Source of the DNA: Beaufortia kweichowensis
Taxonomy: Eukaryota; Chordata; Actinopteri; Cypriniformes; Gastromyzontidae
Length of the DNA stretch: 64,000 bases
Assembly: GCA_019155185.1 (NCBI GenBank)
Contig: CM032803.1
Coordinates: 3,284,001-3,348,000 of the forward strand
Direction of reading: 5' to 3'
Below are positions 1-23,700 of this stretch, one piece after another. How positions within the stretch are numbered: the first letter of the stretch is position 1; each line of letters begins with the position of its first letter. Both the position numbers and the translations under genes were made by a program. The notes below the pieces were generated by a model that did no database searches, had not been told where the DNA came from, and saw only the letters and a program-made list of their open reading frames with translations.

Positions 1-191
1 TGAGTCCTCTCCTGCTTGTCCATGCTCCGTGGCGGCACGCGGGGGCCCGGGGCCGGTCTGTGTGCTACGGCCGGGCCCTCTGTGTACTCGTTACATGAGC
101 GGATGGCTCTGATCTGCTCCAGGGACAGAACGGTCCCAGACGTGAGATCAGCATGTCTGATGCCCCCTCCGCGCTGACTGTGATGATCCAT
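1..191 (-). CDS. spry1: Sprouty homolog 1, N-terminal part (runs off left edge)
   Basis: Reading the minus strand from the ATG at 191-189 gives an N-terminus of Sprouty type. Residues from about 21 read VLSLEQIRAIRSCNEYTEGP, closely matching the conserved Sprouty segment that holds the NEYTEGP motif, whose tyrosine is phosphorylated and recruits Cbl and Grb2. The following Pro/Arg-rich stretch and QERTH also fit SPRY1. Only about 63 codons are present; the cysteine-rich SPR domain lies beyond the left edge. Sprouty1 is a membrane-associated feedback inhibitor of FGF/RTK-Ras-ERK signalling. A 3' splice site at 241-242 (minus strand CT-rich tract then CAG) puts 49 nt of 5' UTR in this exon, so an upstream non-coding exon is expected. 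In human, SPRY1 also follows SPATA5 in the same orientation, which supports SPRY1 over its paralogs. The start was chosen because it is the only in-frame ATG before the motif. Confidence 0.9.
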   Translation of the reverse strand, partial: MDHHSQRGGGIRHADLTSGTVLSLEQIRAIRSCNEYTEGPAVAHRPAPGPRVPPRSMDKQERT

Positions 192-232
192 AAGACACGA
201 TCAGCAACACCAAACAACAGCGTAACGTTCAT
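65..232 (-). promoter_or_regulatory. Upstream ORF overlapping the spry1 start codon
   Basis: Eight bases after the predicted 3' splice site an ATG (232-230) opens a 55-codon frame that is +1/-1 relative to spry1. It passes through the spry1 ATG and stops at 67-65. Because it overlaps the main start, ribosomes initiating here could not simply reinitiate at spry1. It would therefore be expected to damp translation unless its start is leaky. The peptide itself shows no recognisable domain. Confidence 0.4.
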
Positions 233-706
233 CTGACACCCTGAAAGAGAGAGACAGACAGAGACGGTCATTCTCAACATTCTCATAATCTTGACTTTTT
301 TAGTGAAAAGGGTAGTTCTTTGTTACTCCTAAAGCTGTTAGTAAAACATCAATCATGTAAATTCATCACAGTAATAAATCATTAACAGTATTTATGTTTT
401 GTCTCTCTGTATTTTGCATAAACTCAGTGTGTTTGGTTTATAGGCCTCTGTGTTTTGACTTCCTGTGGGGAGGGGTCACAGTCTGTTATCAGTGCTGTTT
501 ACTCTGATAAACATCTATAAACATCCTTCTGTTCAACCACACACACGATACCTTGCCATTTGACTTTATTTATTTGTGCGCTACATACATCTTACTTTTG
601 CTTTTAAACACTATTAAATGTACAGTTTGTGCAGTACATTGAAGAACAGAGAAAGAGAGACAAGTTTAATTTCAGATAACTTTTAGAGATCTACTACAGT
701 AATTTA

Positions 707-764
<58 letters not shown>

Positions 765-2682
765 AGTGAAGTAGAAACACGTCTCGTGCTGATTTGCATC
801 TGTATATCTATTTAACATGAAAATGCGCCGGAAGTCTTTAAATCAAACACGAGACGCGCTGCTTTACACTTTATAAAGGATTTAACTTACATGAATGCGC
901 TGACAAACAAAGGACAAATATACTGGTCTGGGCATTTAAGACACAAAATATATATAAAGTAGACTAAAAGAATCACATATTGACAGATTTTGTGGGTTTC
1001 CCCACTCCTGTGCGTTTAATAATATGATGATTGTGTATCTGTGTTTATGCGTGTGATTGATAAATAAAGCTGAAAACTGTCAGAGAGAAGAATAAAGAGA
1101 TCTCACGCGCAGAAACACGAAAAGACGAAGAGAAAAGAAACTTATGAATGAAAACAAGCCCGCTGGGGAAACTGTGTGTGTGTGTTCAACTCCATCTGCC
1201 TCACACACACACACACACACACACACTAGTTTGAAACACACAATATAATGAAAGACGGTTTTTATTATGGAAAACCAAAATCAAATCACGGGTGTTTTTG
1301 CGTCACGGATGCGAGAATAGCATGAATTTTACTGGCACATAAATCACAATTCTGCGATATTCCACGTACAAAACACAGAGAAACACGCATGAAAAATCAT
1401 ACATACCCACAGACAGACTCCCATAATGTCAGATCCATCAGTCCACGAAGCAAACATCCATAAACGCGAAGCAAAAAGAATCCCAAATCATCGCATAACT
1501 GACACTTTAACATCCACTGCGAGTCTGATCCACGACACGACACAGAAAAGCGGAAAGAATCCCGTTAAATCCACGAATAAGCGCATCCACGCACCACTCG
1601 TTGTGCGCACTGCGCGTCTGTCCGTCTCTCTGCGGGAGCGCGCACACATACACACACACGCACACGCAGAGTGATGAATGAAGCTCAGGGCGGATGTGAA
1701 AGGCGATCGGTGGGGCAGATCCCACAGTGGGCAGATATCTCACAGGACAGGTCCGTGCGAGTTAAGGTAGATCCTGAGCCATCTCAATTCCTCTGACTAC
1801 ACTTCATTAATCTAGAACTGAACACTCTGAACAAATCACGCGAGTGAATAATGTTATTAAAAAAAATAAAATAAAGGAGAACTGATGATCTTAGCACACA
1901 ATATACGTGTAATATACACTGGTGTGTGTATATTTTTCACTTCAGTATAGACTTAAACATGTCTTCTTCATTCTTCATCTTTCTATTCTGAAATGAATCT
2001 TTCTCAGTTTATACTGATGTTTGTGTATTTGGTTTGTTGGTGCTTCGCACGCACACACAATGTTAGTGCGACCTTAAAAGTGATCCCCTCCCCCCTCGCC
2101 CTGTATGTGTGTGTGTGTATATGTATATGTGTGTGTGTGTGTGTGTGGCGGATGTGCTGCATCCGGATACATGAGAAAGGAAAGTTCAACACGGAGTCAT
2201 TTCTTACATTCAAATGGAAACGAGCCGGGCGCGCAACCATTTTGATGTTTACGTGTTTGAAGCATAATGACAAAACTAAGATCAGTAAATATTTTAGTTA
2301 TTGCATTCTATGAAACTGATATAAAACAAATATGTTTGATAAAATACAGGAATGAAGGTTGTAAAATCAACAAATTTGTGTTTTAGTTCGTTAAAGCAGC
2401 AGAACATAAAAACTGCTCTAAAGAACAGAAGAATAAGAAGTTAATAAATGTTGCTCTGTGTCATTATACTATAACGTTTAAGATTATATGGATCAGCTCT
2501 GTATAAATTCTTGATGTTTAAAAGCCTCAGACATTTATAGATGAATGTAGTTAAACAAAACAATACCATCCTTTACTTTCAAATGCAAAGAAATTTTAGA
2601 TGTATCCCTTATTCAAGGCCAAACGACACACACACGCACGCACAAAGGAAGAAATGAACAGCAGTATTGAGTCTGAATGTGT
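192..2682. other. Intergenic spacer between spata5 3' end and spry1 coding exon
   Basis: No protein-coding exon is recognisable. The stretch holds a (GA)n microsatellite at 711-761, (CA)n tracts near 1201-1225 and 1650-1668, and a (TG)n tract near 2105-2146. A relatively CpG-rich patch at about 1520-1740 is the best candidate for the spry1 promoter and non-coding first exon on the minus strand. The short open frames here coincide with CA/TG repeats and look like noise. Confidence 0.6.
711..761. repeat. (GA)n microsatellite, about 50 bp
   Basis: An uninterrupted GA dinucleotide run lies upstream of spry1 on the minus strand. Confidence 0.95.
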
Positions 2683-2688
2683 TTTTAT
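2683..2688 (-). terminator. Polyadenylation signal AATAAA for spata5
   Basis: AATAAA on the minus strand lies only 27 nt past the spata5 stop codon (2717-2715). If used, cleavage would fall near 2665 and the 3' UTR would be about 50 nt. No other canonical hexamer was seen closer to the stop. Confidence 0.5.
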
Positions 2689-2714
2689 TGCATCTTGATG
2701 TTGTGATGTTTGTT

Positions 2715-14863
<12,149 letters not shown>

Positions 14864-15160
14864 AATGTCGTGTCCGCTGTTAAATGTGTGTTAAAAACAA
14901 ACACACACTCGTCCACATGTGTGCACGAACTTCCCGGTGTGAGAGTTCAGCTCCTCCCGTTACCGTAAAACACAAAGAACAGGGTAAATGAATCCATTAT
15001 AATAGCAAGTACCATAGTATACATTAAACTTTAATCATCCTATCATCTAAGACTATTCATTTTTATTAATGTTTGAAACAATATACAGTACAACAGAAAA
15101 AATAAATAAAATGTTGCTGTTGTCCAGTTGGCATTTTCACTCCAAAATGGCGGCCGCGCT
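14864..15160. promoter_or_regulatory. spata5 promoter region with YY1-like site
   Basis: The region upstream of the spata5 start is locally GC-richer than its surroundings. It includes a CTCCTCCCG box near 14952-14960 and a YY1-type motif (AAAATGGCGGC, 15144-15154) on the plus strand. YY1 sites overlapping an ATG are typical of housekeeping promoters and could also mark a divergent transcript start. No transcription data are available, so the exact TSS is inferred. Confidence 0.4.
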
Positions 15161-15937
15161 GTTACCAAAAAAGCCTCAGAGTTTCGCCTCTTGGGTTCTA
15201 TACTCTTTGTCATTAGTGTGCTGCCCGACGTGTCACTGACAACTAGTGTTACATACTGGTACTACACTGTCTGTTATATCAGTCACCTCATTAAAAAATG
15301 ATCAAACATTATAATAAAATGTGATAATGATGAAATTCCCCCTCATATATTCCAGCCTCATGGTCTCTCAGCCACGTGACTTCATCTGTGTGTCTCTCAC
15401 TTGAACCTACAATTTTTTTTTACATTTTCATTGTATATTACACTACACATATATACAAGTTCAAACATTAAAGTGCCTGCAATAACCGCACTGTTTATTA
15501 AAAATCAAACTGTGTGTGTGTATAGAGAGAGAGAGCGAGAGAGAGAGCAGATGTAAGTGGCTGCAATCCAGTGCTAAGACACAGCCAACACACTCTGAGT
15601 GGAAAAACAACACAAAGACTTTAGTAGGTCAGTCACACAAGAAACAACCACACAAACACTACACAACATATATGATTATTACAATCAATGCCATAATAAA
15701 TACACAACTGAAATAACATTTATTCATTACAGTAATGTGAATTTAGGATGTATATGTGCCTACGTCAATCTACGTCATTTAGCTTCTGATCTGATCCTTT
15801 CTTTCTTTTACTCTTATTTCAGGCGAGAGAACTGACAGCGTTCTGTGGGGTCCACGGTCTCTCGTTTCCTATCCTGAAATTCCTTAAGCCACTCTGCAGG
15901 AGGCCAAAGAAACATCTGGAATTACCATCTCTGTTCT

Positions 15938-15971
<34 letters not shown>

Positions 15972-18900
15972 GAGAGAAAGAGAGAGGGAGATCTCTAATC
16001 TCCCACTCACTGAATCATCAGAATTCATCATCTAATAAAACATTGTTAGATTTTTATTAGTTAGAATCTTTTAAATAGAATCCAATGGAATCATTTATTT
16101 CATCATCAGAGGTAAGTGAAGATTCTTCGGCACATTCACACAACTGATGGTAAAGTAAGAATTACGTGCGTCAAGGCTCTTCTGGCACTGCTGGAGAATC
16201 TGCTTGTGTGTCTTCTGAATGAAAAGATTGTAATTGTGTTACACACAAACACAATTTTATTTAAATCTGTCTGTGTGAAATACAAGCTCAGAGCATCTCA
16301 GCCACCATGGGAGAAACACATGAAAATCTTAAAAACACTTTACTGTGAAAATGTTTGGAGATTTAAAACAAAACTGTGATTGAATTGTGATTATACATTA
16401 TACATCAGTTCCATCATCAAACAGCAGAAGATCTGATGATTCCTGTTCATCTGTCTGATGACAATTTGACACGACATGCTGAAGTGACTGAAAAATCTCA
16501 TGAGATTCACAGACCAATGAGCCTGAAAACACACACACTCCAGACGTCTTAAGTCACAGGCAGTAGGTGTTTTTAAAGTGACGTGACACTGACACTGAGG
16601 ACAGACAGCAGCTCTTTTTTCAACAGATAAAGGTAAAGTCATAAATGAAAGAGAGAGATTTAAAAGCATCATCCATCTATGTTCTTGATTCATGAATGAG
16701 CTGTTTAATCCCGTCTCTCTTTAACTTACTGATATGTGAGGGTCTTTCAAGGATCTTTGTCTTTTCAGAGGGCGAGTTTAGACCGGCACACCTGCTGTCT
16801 TCATCACAGGTGAGACTTTCTCTCTGTGTGTTACTGATGCAGGTGTTCTAATGACCTTCTCTTTACTCCAGCTGTACAGAGACAAAAATCATCAATGACT
16901 TTATTTACTTTCCTGTGACATGTTTCTTGTCTTATTGTAAAGGGAAGAAATACTTTGTAATAATTTTTCTCTGCTTCTAAAGTCAAGTCAAGTTATATAA
17001 GCTCTTGTGTGATCAGCTGTTTGAGATGATTCTCTGTTGTGTTTAGAATAAAAATGTCTTTTAAATGATTACACATAAAGCACAAATATGTAATAAGTGT
17101 CTTAAGACAAATGCTTTGTGAAACATTTAACACACTTAGACATCTGTGAGTGTGAAGAATCATCATCCTGTGATCACTGAAGTCACTTACTGTTGTTAGA
17201 ATAATAGCTGATGTTAAATCCACACCTGCTGTCCATCATCACGTGTTCATTCATCTTCAATAATTCAACAGTCTGTCGTCAAGTGTTTATAACATGCTGT
17301 GAAAAACACTTATGCACATGTGACTGTGATGAGTTTTAACACCCGTCCCATAATGCAAAGCTGCCTGACAATAGCTGATCTCTCACACACACACATTTAT
17401 ATGTTAATACACACAAACATATGCTGAATCGAAAACTGGGAGCTGAGGGACTTCCAATAGCCACATAAATTAAACACACACACGTAACCCAGTGCCCCTG
17501 TTTGACCTCTGAACCCTGTGTGTTTGACTGGCTGACGGGTCGAGACGTTTCTTCAGCTTTAATGATAATAGTAATGAATGCAGACAGATGATTCTCCTCA
17601 AGTCTTTTGTCAGTTTTTATCCGTTCGATGCTTTATTCATCATTGAAGAGTTTAAATGTTTTAAAGAAAGAGGCAATAAAAGAGCATCCTTCATAATTTC
17701 ATGATTATTACTTTACTACTTGTTGGTAATGTTGTTTTTTTATATAAAATGAGACTGAAATATGGACAAATGCACACCACTAGAGGACTGAAAATGTTTC
17801 TAAACTGTAATCTTTTTTATTTAGCACAAGACATCTTCAGTATATAAAAGACGGTCTATAAATTACTTTCTGTCACACACACACACACACGCACACAAAG
17901 AAAGCTTTTTGGGGGGAGGTGTTCAGGTTTCCTCTGTGATTGTGGGGGTGGGAAGGAACTTGTTTGTGTGCGTGTGTGTGTATTGTGTATCGACTACAGG
18001 AGATTCCGGCTGTCTGATGCCTGCAGACTATAATTCTGTTATAACAGGAAAACAGCACAACTGTGTCCTCAGTTCAACTCTGAACACACACACACACGCA
18101 CGCAGTGTGACAGTACAGAAGTGTTAGAAGAAAAAAAGAGGCATTATTTATGTATAAAAATGTATATATGTATAAAAACAAGTCATTTTGGTCAGTGTGA
18201 AAAGGCTCTCACTCACACACGCACACCCGCTGCCACGTGCACGAGTGCATTATTAGTCTCACCGCAGGACTGTGGAAAACTGCAGTAATAGCAGCATCTG
18301 TCCTTCATCTTCCCCTCAGTCTTCAGTGTGTTTGTCTGTGTGTTTCAGTGAGATGTTGAGCTGTCGTCAGGAAAATTACATCAACACGTTCACAGCAGCT
18401 GCAGAAACACCAACATGCACGCAAAACAGCCATAAACAATCCTGTGTGAAGAATAAAAGACAATCGAACATCATCATGCAGACTCCAGTGATTCACTGAT
18501 TCATCCTCATGTTGTTAAAAGCCTGCATGAAACCGAGAAAGAATACAAATCTAATACAAACAGGAAAACAGAGTTAGAGTTAAAAGTAATGTAAAACAAC
18601 ATAAGATTGTGATGCAAAATAAACCTGAAATATTTTTGATCACTAATTAAGTCTATAACACAACATCTGTAGATCATTCTGTTAGGGATGATCATCTTCA
18701 GGTCTAAAGCTGATGATATCACGATACAGAGGATACGAAATAATCTGTATTTTTACAATGATGCTTGTGCTGTGACTTTCAGCTCTGTCTTTAATCAAGA
18801 TTCAGCAGCATTTTTTTGTCCTGCCATAGACGAAGCATCACAAGGTCATCATCAGAAATATAAACATAAACGTGTCTGAACGGCAGCGTGATGTCAGCTG

Positions 18901-19000
18901 ATATTACACAGCACACATACCGATGAAGCATGAGTTAAAATCTTATGAACAAACAGCTGAAATCCAGAAGAAACTTCACAGGCAACAAATGGATTACTTT
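15161..19000. other. Intergenic region without a recognised gene
   Basis: No exon of a known family was found on either strand. Contents include (GA)n-type tracts at 15523-15547 and 15938-15990, short CA/TG runs near 17872-17895, 17960-17985 and 18086-18102, and plain AT-rich DNA. A CACGTG E-box occurs at 15373-15378. A short open segment at 15820-15940 begins after an AG dinucleotide and ends in a stop; it could be an exon of an unrecognised or non-coding transcript but has no other support. Confidence 0.5.
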
Positions 19001-20707
19001 GGCAGAAAAGCAGATATGTTTATTAAGCACTTTAATATGTCAGAAAACTGAGCTCAATATAATACAGAAATTACATTTCAAAATGCAAAAGGTTTTGATG
19101 GTCAGATATTCATGAGCACTTCTCTTTAAATGAACCCCAGACAAACAGCTAAAGATGAGAGAGAGAAAAACAGATGACTTCAGATGACTGAATACTTTCA
19201 GAATATGCTCTTACAGATGTCTGAAATGAAGCCGGTTCAGAGTCATGGCTGGAGGACATGAGATGAAGAGCTTCAGAAGATGCTGGGTTTTTCTCTTTCT
19301 CTGTGTAACTTTGGCTTGAGGAGTATAGATTTCAAACTCAAACATTACTGCGGTTTGCTGCCTGGCATGAGTATAAATCCTGATGACCTTCAGCTGAGCG
19401 TATCATGTGAAATCCCTGATGCTGTTGTGTGACGTGGCATGCTCCATGCTTTCTTCCGTCACACACAACACTGCATTTAGCACCAAACTCTGCAGTTAAC
19501 CATATACTGTTTAAATATGTAAATAAAACAACAGAACAATAAACAAACAACAACAAAACATGTCCCACGGGGACTAAATAATGACATAAAGGCTTAAAGT
19601 ATCTCTTCTGTATCGTAACAAACACACAATAGACACTTTAAATGACAGAATAAGTCTAAATTATACAACAAGCACCATGCTCTTTTCTCCAATGTAAGTG
19701 TGTATGAAGAGCAAAATAAAACAAATAAAAAAAACATTATATACCTATAGAACATAAAGCCTGTGTTTAGGTCCATCAAGATTTTTTTTATTGTGACGTG
19801 TTCACACACACTCAATTTTCATAAACAAAATACAAAATTTATAGTATTTATTAGTATTTGTTGTACCGTATATTTATTTTAAAGAACTAAAATTATAACA
19901 GCATTTAAAAAAGCTAAAGCACCCACACACGTCCCAATCATAATTTGATGTCTTTGCCTTATGACAATGAGAATTTGCTTAATTGAAAAAAGAGACAATG
20001 CAAAACATCCTAATAGTCCTAAACACAGGCAACCTGATGTATAGTGAGTGAAATATTGAGCCACACATTACAATGGGACAATGATATTAATGTAACAGAA
20101 AATTTGACAGAGGAATCAACGTACTCCAGCGGCACATTGCTGTCGGTTTAGACGTATACAGGCCAAGACATAACAAACATGAAACAAAAATGTACATTTC
20201 TGTTGAAACGTAACTTCTGATACAAAAAAGCACCAAAAGGCAAACAAAAAACTCAATACAATTTAAATGAAGAAAAAGACACTGTAAAAAGGTAGAAAGT
20301 GCATTCACTGCCTATTAAATAATAATGCATTAAATTAAAAGCGTCTGTGTGCATCATGAGAAGGCTGAAGCATTGACAGGCACAAGTATTACACAACGTC
20401 ACCCGTGAGCAATATTTCCCTCTTCGGTTGCTTTCTTCCTCAGATGTTCCACAGTAAAGTGTGGATTTATGATTCTTTTCAGTTCTTTTGCTTTGGCACA
20501 GTCTCTTTCTGAATGACGTATAAAGATTAAGACATCTGAAAGGGCAACAGAACTACTTGGGTCAGTAATAGGTTCAAGTAATTATCATTCTGCAATTGTG
20601 CAATGATTTTTATGTTATTGCCAAAAACACAGATTCACGTGTTTATCTACACTGTAAATCTACATGTCAATCTAATAACACTGTGAAAACACTGCGCTAC
20701 TCACCAG
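19001..20707 (-). other. Probable ankrd50 3' untranslated region
   Basis: This is AT-rich DNA immediately downstream of the ankrd50 stop codon at 20710-20708, with no exon-like sequence. ANKRD50 orthologs have long 3' UTRs. AATAAA-like hexamers on the minus strand (for example at about 19017-19023) could end it, but the true end cannot be fixed from sequence alone. Confidence 0.4.
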
Positions 20708-23700
20708 TTAAAGAGGCGTCTCTTTTTTGCAGTTTAGCCCAGGGTCTGATCCGTCAATCTGCAACTGTAGGGCTTGTTTTAAGCATACTTCAGTCTCCCC
20801 TACTGGGTAATTGTCTAATAGGTCCTGATGTCCCCTGCTATGAACAGTTCTGGGGACTGAAACCCTCCCAAGAAACACCTGGTTTCCTTGCAGATGGTAA
20901 TTGGGATTGGTCATAATGCCGTTCCTCTTCTTCTCAGCACAGCTCTGTGACTGAATGTAAAACTCATCCTGCGATTGGCCAAACTCTAAAGCACCGGATT
21001 TACCCACTAAGATCTTACATTGAGAATCCTTCACAGCAATGCCGGACACTGGCTTACTGAGCACAAGTCTTTTATCAAACTGAGTCAGCTCATACTCCAG
21101 TATCTGACCCTGTGGGTGACAGCTGTTCTTGGACTTTTTCTTCTCACCAGATGTTTCTTTGTTTGAGCAGTTGTTGCCATTCTTGGATACTTTAGTGGAC
21201 TTGAGCCCTGGCTTTATGTGGCTCCAGTCAAAGTCTGTGGTTGGAGAGCCAGGCTGAGTGCTGACGGACCTGGTGGTGGAGGAAGGAGAAACGATGGACT
21301 GGCGGCTGCGACTGCGAGGCAGCGAATGCTGTTGGATCTGCTCAATGAAGGAAAGAGCGTGGACGCTATCGATGGGAACGGTCTGGGCTGTCGCAGTGGA
21401 TGAGGTGGTCCTCAGCGAAGAGTTCTTGGAACTTTTGAGTGAGGTGTTGGAGAGGGAAGACTTCTGTCTGTCCACTGTTGAGTCTGGCGACTCTGACGGG
21501 GAGCTGAAAGCATGAATGGGTCCGTTGGATTGACCTCGGCCTGTAGAATGAACATCTCCAGCTCCTGTGCTTCCAGAACTGCTGGACTTTATAGTTAGAG
21601 ATTGAAGTTTCGCGGTAACTGTTGTCTGTTGCTCCAGCGTGTGAACGGGAGACGGGTTGCAGCCATTGAGACTTGTGGCACCATACTTCTCCAAGTATTT
21701 AATAATGGATGTGTGACCGCCTTTGGCCGCCACTCTCATGGCAGTTCGTCCAAACTGATCGGCGTGATTGGGATCGGCGCCATGTTCTAGAAGAATCTGA
21801 ACCACGTCTACGTGTCCCTCCTGAGCAGCGATGCAGAGAGCGGTAGCGCCTTGGTTGCACGTGTGGTCTACGACAGTGCCGTTGTCAATCAAAATCTGAA
21901 CAACTTTCACGTGACCCTGCCAGGCCGCAGACTGGAGCGCAGAACGCTTCTCGTTATCACACGAATTGACATCCGCATGGTAGTTCATCAGCAATCTGAC
22001 CATCTCGACGTGTCCCTGCCAGCATGACACATGCAGGGCTGTCCGTCCTTCTGTATCGCTGGCTTCTACGTTGGCACCATTTTCAAGAAAGTACTCTGCC
22101 ATGGCCAGCTGATTCTCAAGTGCAAGGATGTAAAGAGTTGGACGACCGTCTGCATCCTTAAAGTCAATATCTGCCCCGTGACTCAGCAACAACTCCACAA
22201 TGTCTCTGTGTCCCTCCAGCGCTGCAACTCTGAGAGCGTTTCTCCCATCATACCCTCTCTGGTCTAAACACGGATTGTTCTCCAGCAAGATGTGCACGCA
22301 GTCATAATGGCCCTCTTGTGCAGCCAGGACCAAAGAGATCCGTCCATCGTTGTCAACCTCCGTGCAGCGGGCACCTTGTTCAATTAGCGCACTGCACACT
22401 TGTCTGTGCCCCTCGAAGGCTGCCATGTGTAACGGTGTCCAGCCCGCATCGTCCCGGTGGTTTTCGTCCAGTCCTCTGTCCAGCAGAGTTCTCACTACCT
22501 CCACATTTCCCTGTGCGGATGCAATGCTCAACACGGTTCTGCCTTCACTGTCAATACTGTCCACTGCCGCACCCCAGAAAAGCAGAGCGTTGACAACAGA
22601 AGCGTGTCCCATGGACGCAGCGGCGAGCAGAGGCGTTCTCCCGTTATTATCAGTGTGATCAACGTCGGCACCTCCTTCTAAAAGCAGATCCACCACGTCC
22701 ACGTGGCCTTCATAGGCAGCCACCAGCAGCGGGGTCATGCAGTCTTTGTCACAGTGGTCCACCTCAGCTCCACGGTCGACGAGTAGGCTCACAACAGCGG
22801 AGTGGCCCTTGCTGGCTGGCACGCAGAGAGCGGCTACAGAAAGTGCAGTTCTGCCATCTACATCCTCATGGTTTACCTCGGCCCCGTGATCCAACAGATG
22901 CTCCACGATTTCTCTGTGCCCCATGTAGGCTGCAGCAATTAACGCAGTTCGCCCTTCGTTATCTGCCTTGTTGACTTGAGCTCCATGCTGAAGAAGATTG
23001 AGGACAATATCTTCATGACCTCCCCAAGCAGCAGCTCTCAGGGCAGTCCTGCTGTCCGCGTCAGCGCAGTCCACCTTAGCTCCTGCGTACAGGAGTGCGG
23101 ACACAACCTCTGAGTGACCTCCCCAGGCTGCAGACCTAAGGGCGGTCCATCCGTCGTGGTCTGTGTGGTTGATGTTAGCATCACAGCCGATGAGACAGTT
23201 GACTACTTTGGTGTGACCCTGTCTGGCTGCCAGAGTAAGCGCTGTTTGTCCGTGGTTGTCCTGCAACTCCATGTTGGCTTTTCTTGAGATAAGGAGGTTC
23301 ACCACATCCAGATTTCCACTGTATGCAGCATTGGCTAATAGAGTTCTCCCACTCGAGTCAGCCTGGTTAACAGAAGCCCCGTTGTCTAGTAGAGTTCGAA
23401 TTGAGTCCTCCCGCTCCAGAGCCTGCTGCACGATGCACGAAGACTGGTCATCTTCATTACTGACGTGAGCACCGGCTTTGACCAGTAGTTGAAGAACCTC
23501 CTGCTCCTTTGGTATGGAGGTGGACAGGGAGTCTTTAGCAGGCGTGCCATTCCATACCATCCAGAGGGCGAGGTTAAAGGGCTCAATCTGAAGGTTTTGG
23601 AGTTGATCAGATGATAAGCAAACTCCTGCACCTCCAAAGGTTTAAGTTGCTTTGCTCTGCACGTGTAACTCATGGCCATCATCCGATGTCCTTCGGCTGC

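Noticed and set aside
15820..15940. Possible terminal coding exon after an AG, ending in a stop
   Set aside because: About 38 codons without recognised homology or an identifiable upstream exon; mentioned in the region note only.
16391..16693. 100-codon minus-strand frame with several cysteines
   Set aside because: No zinc-finger spacing or family match, no supporting splice sites; treated as chance.
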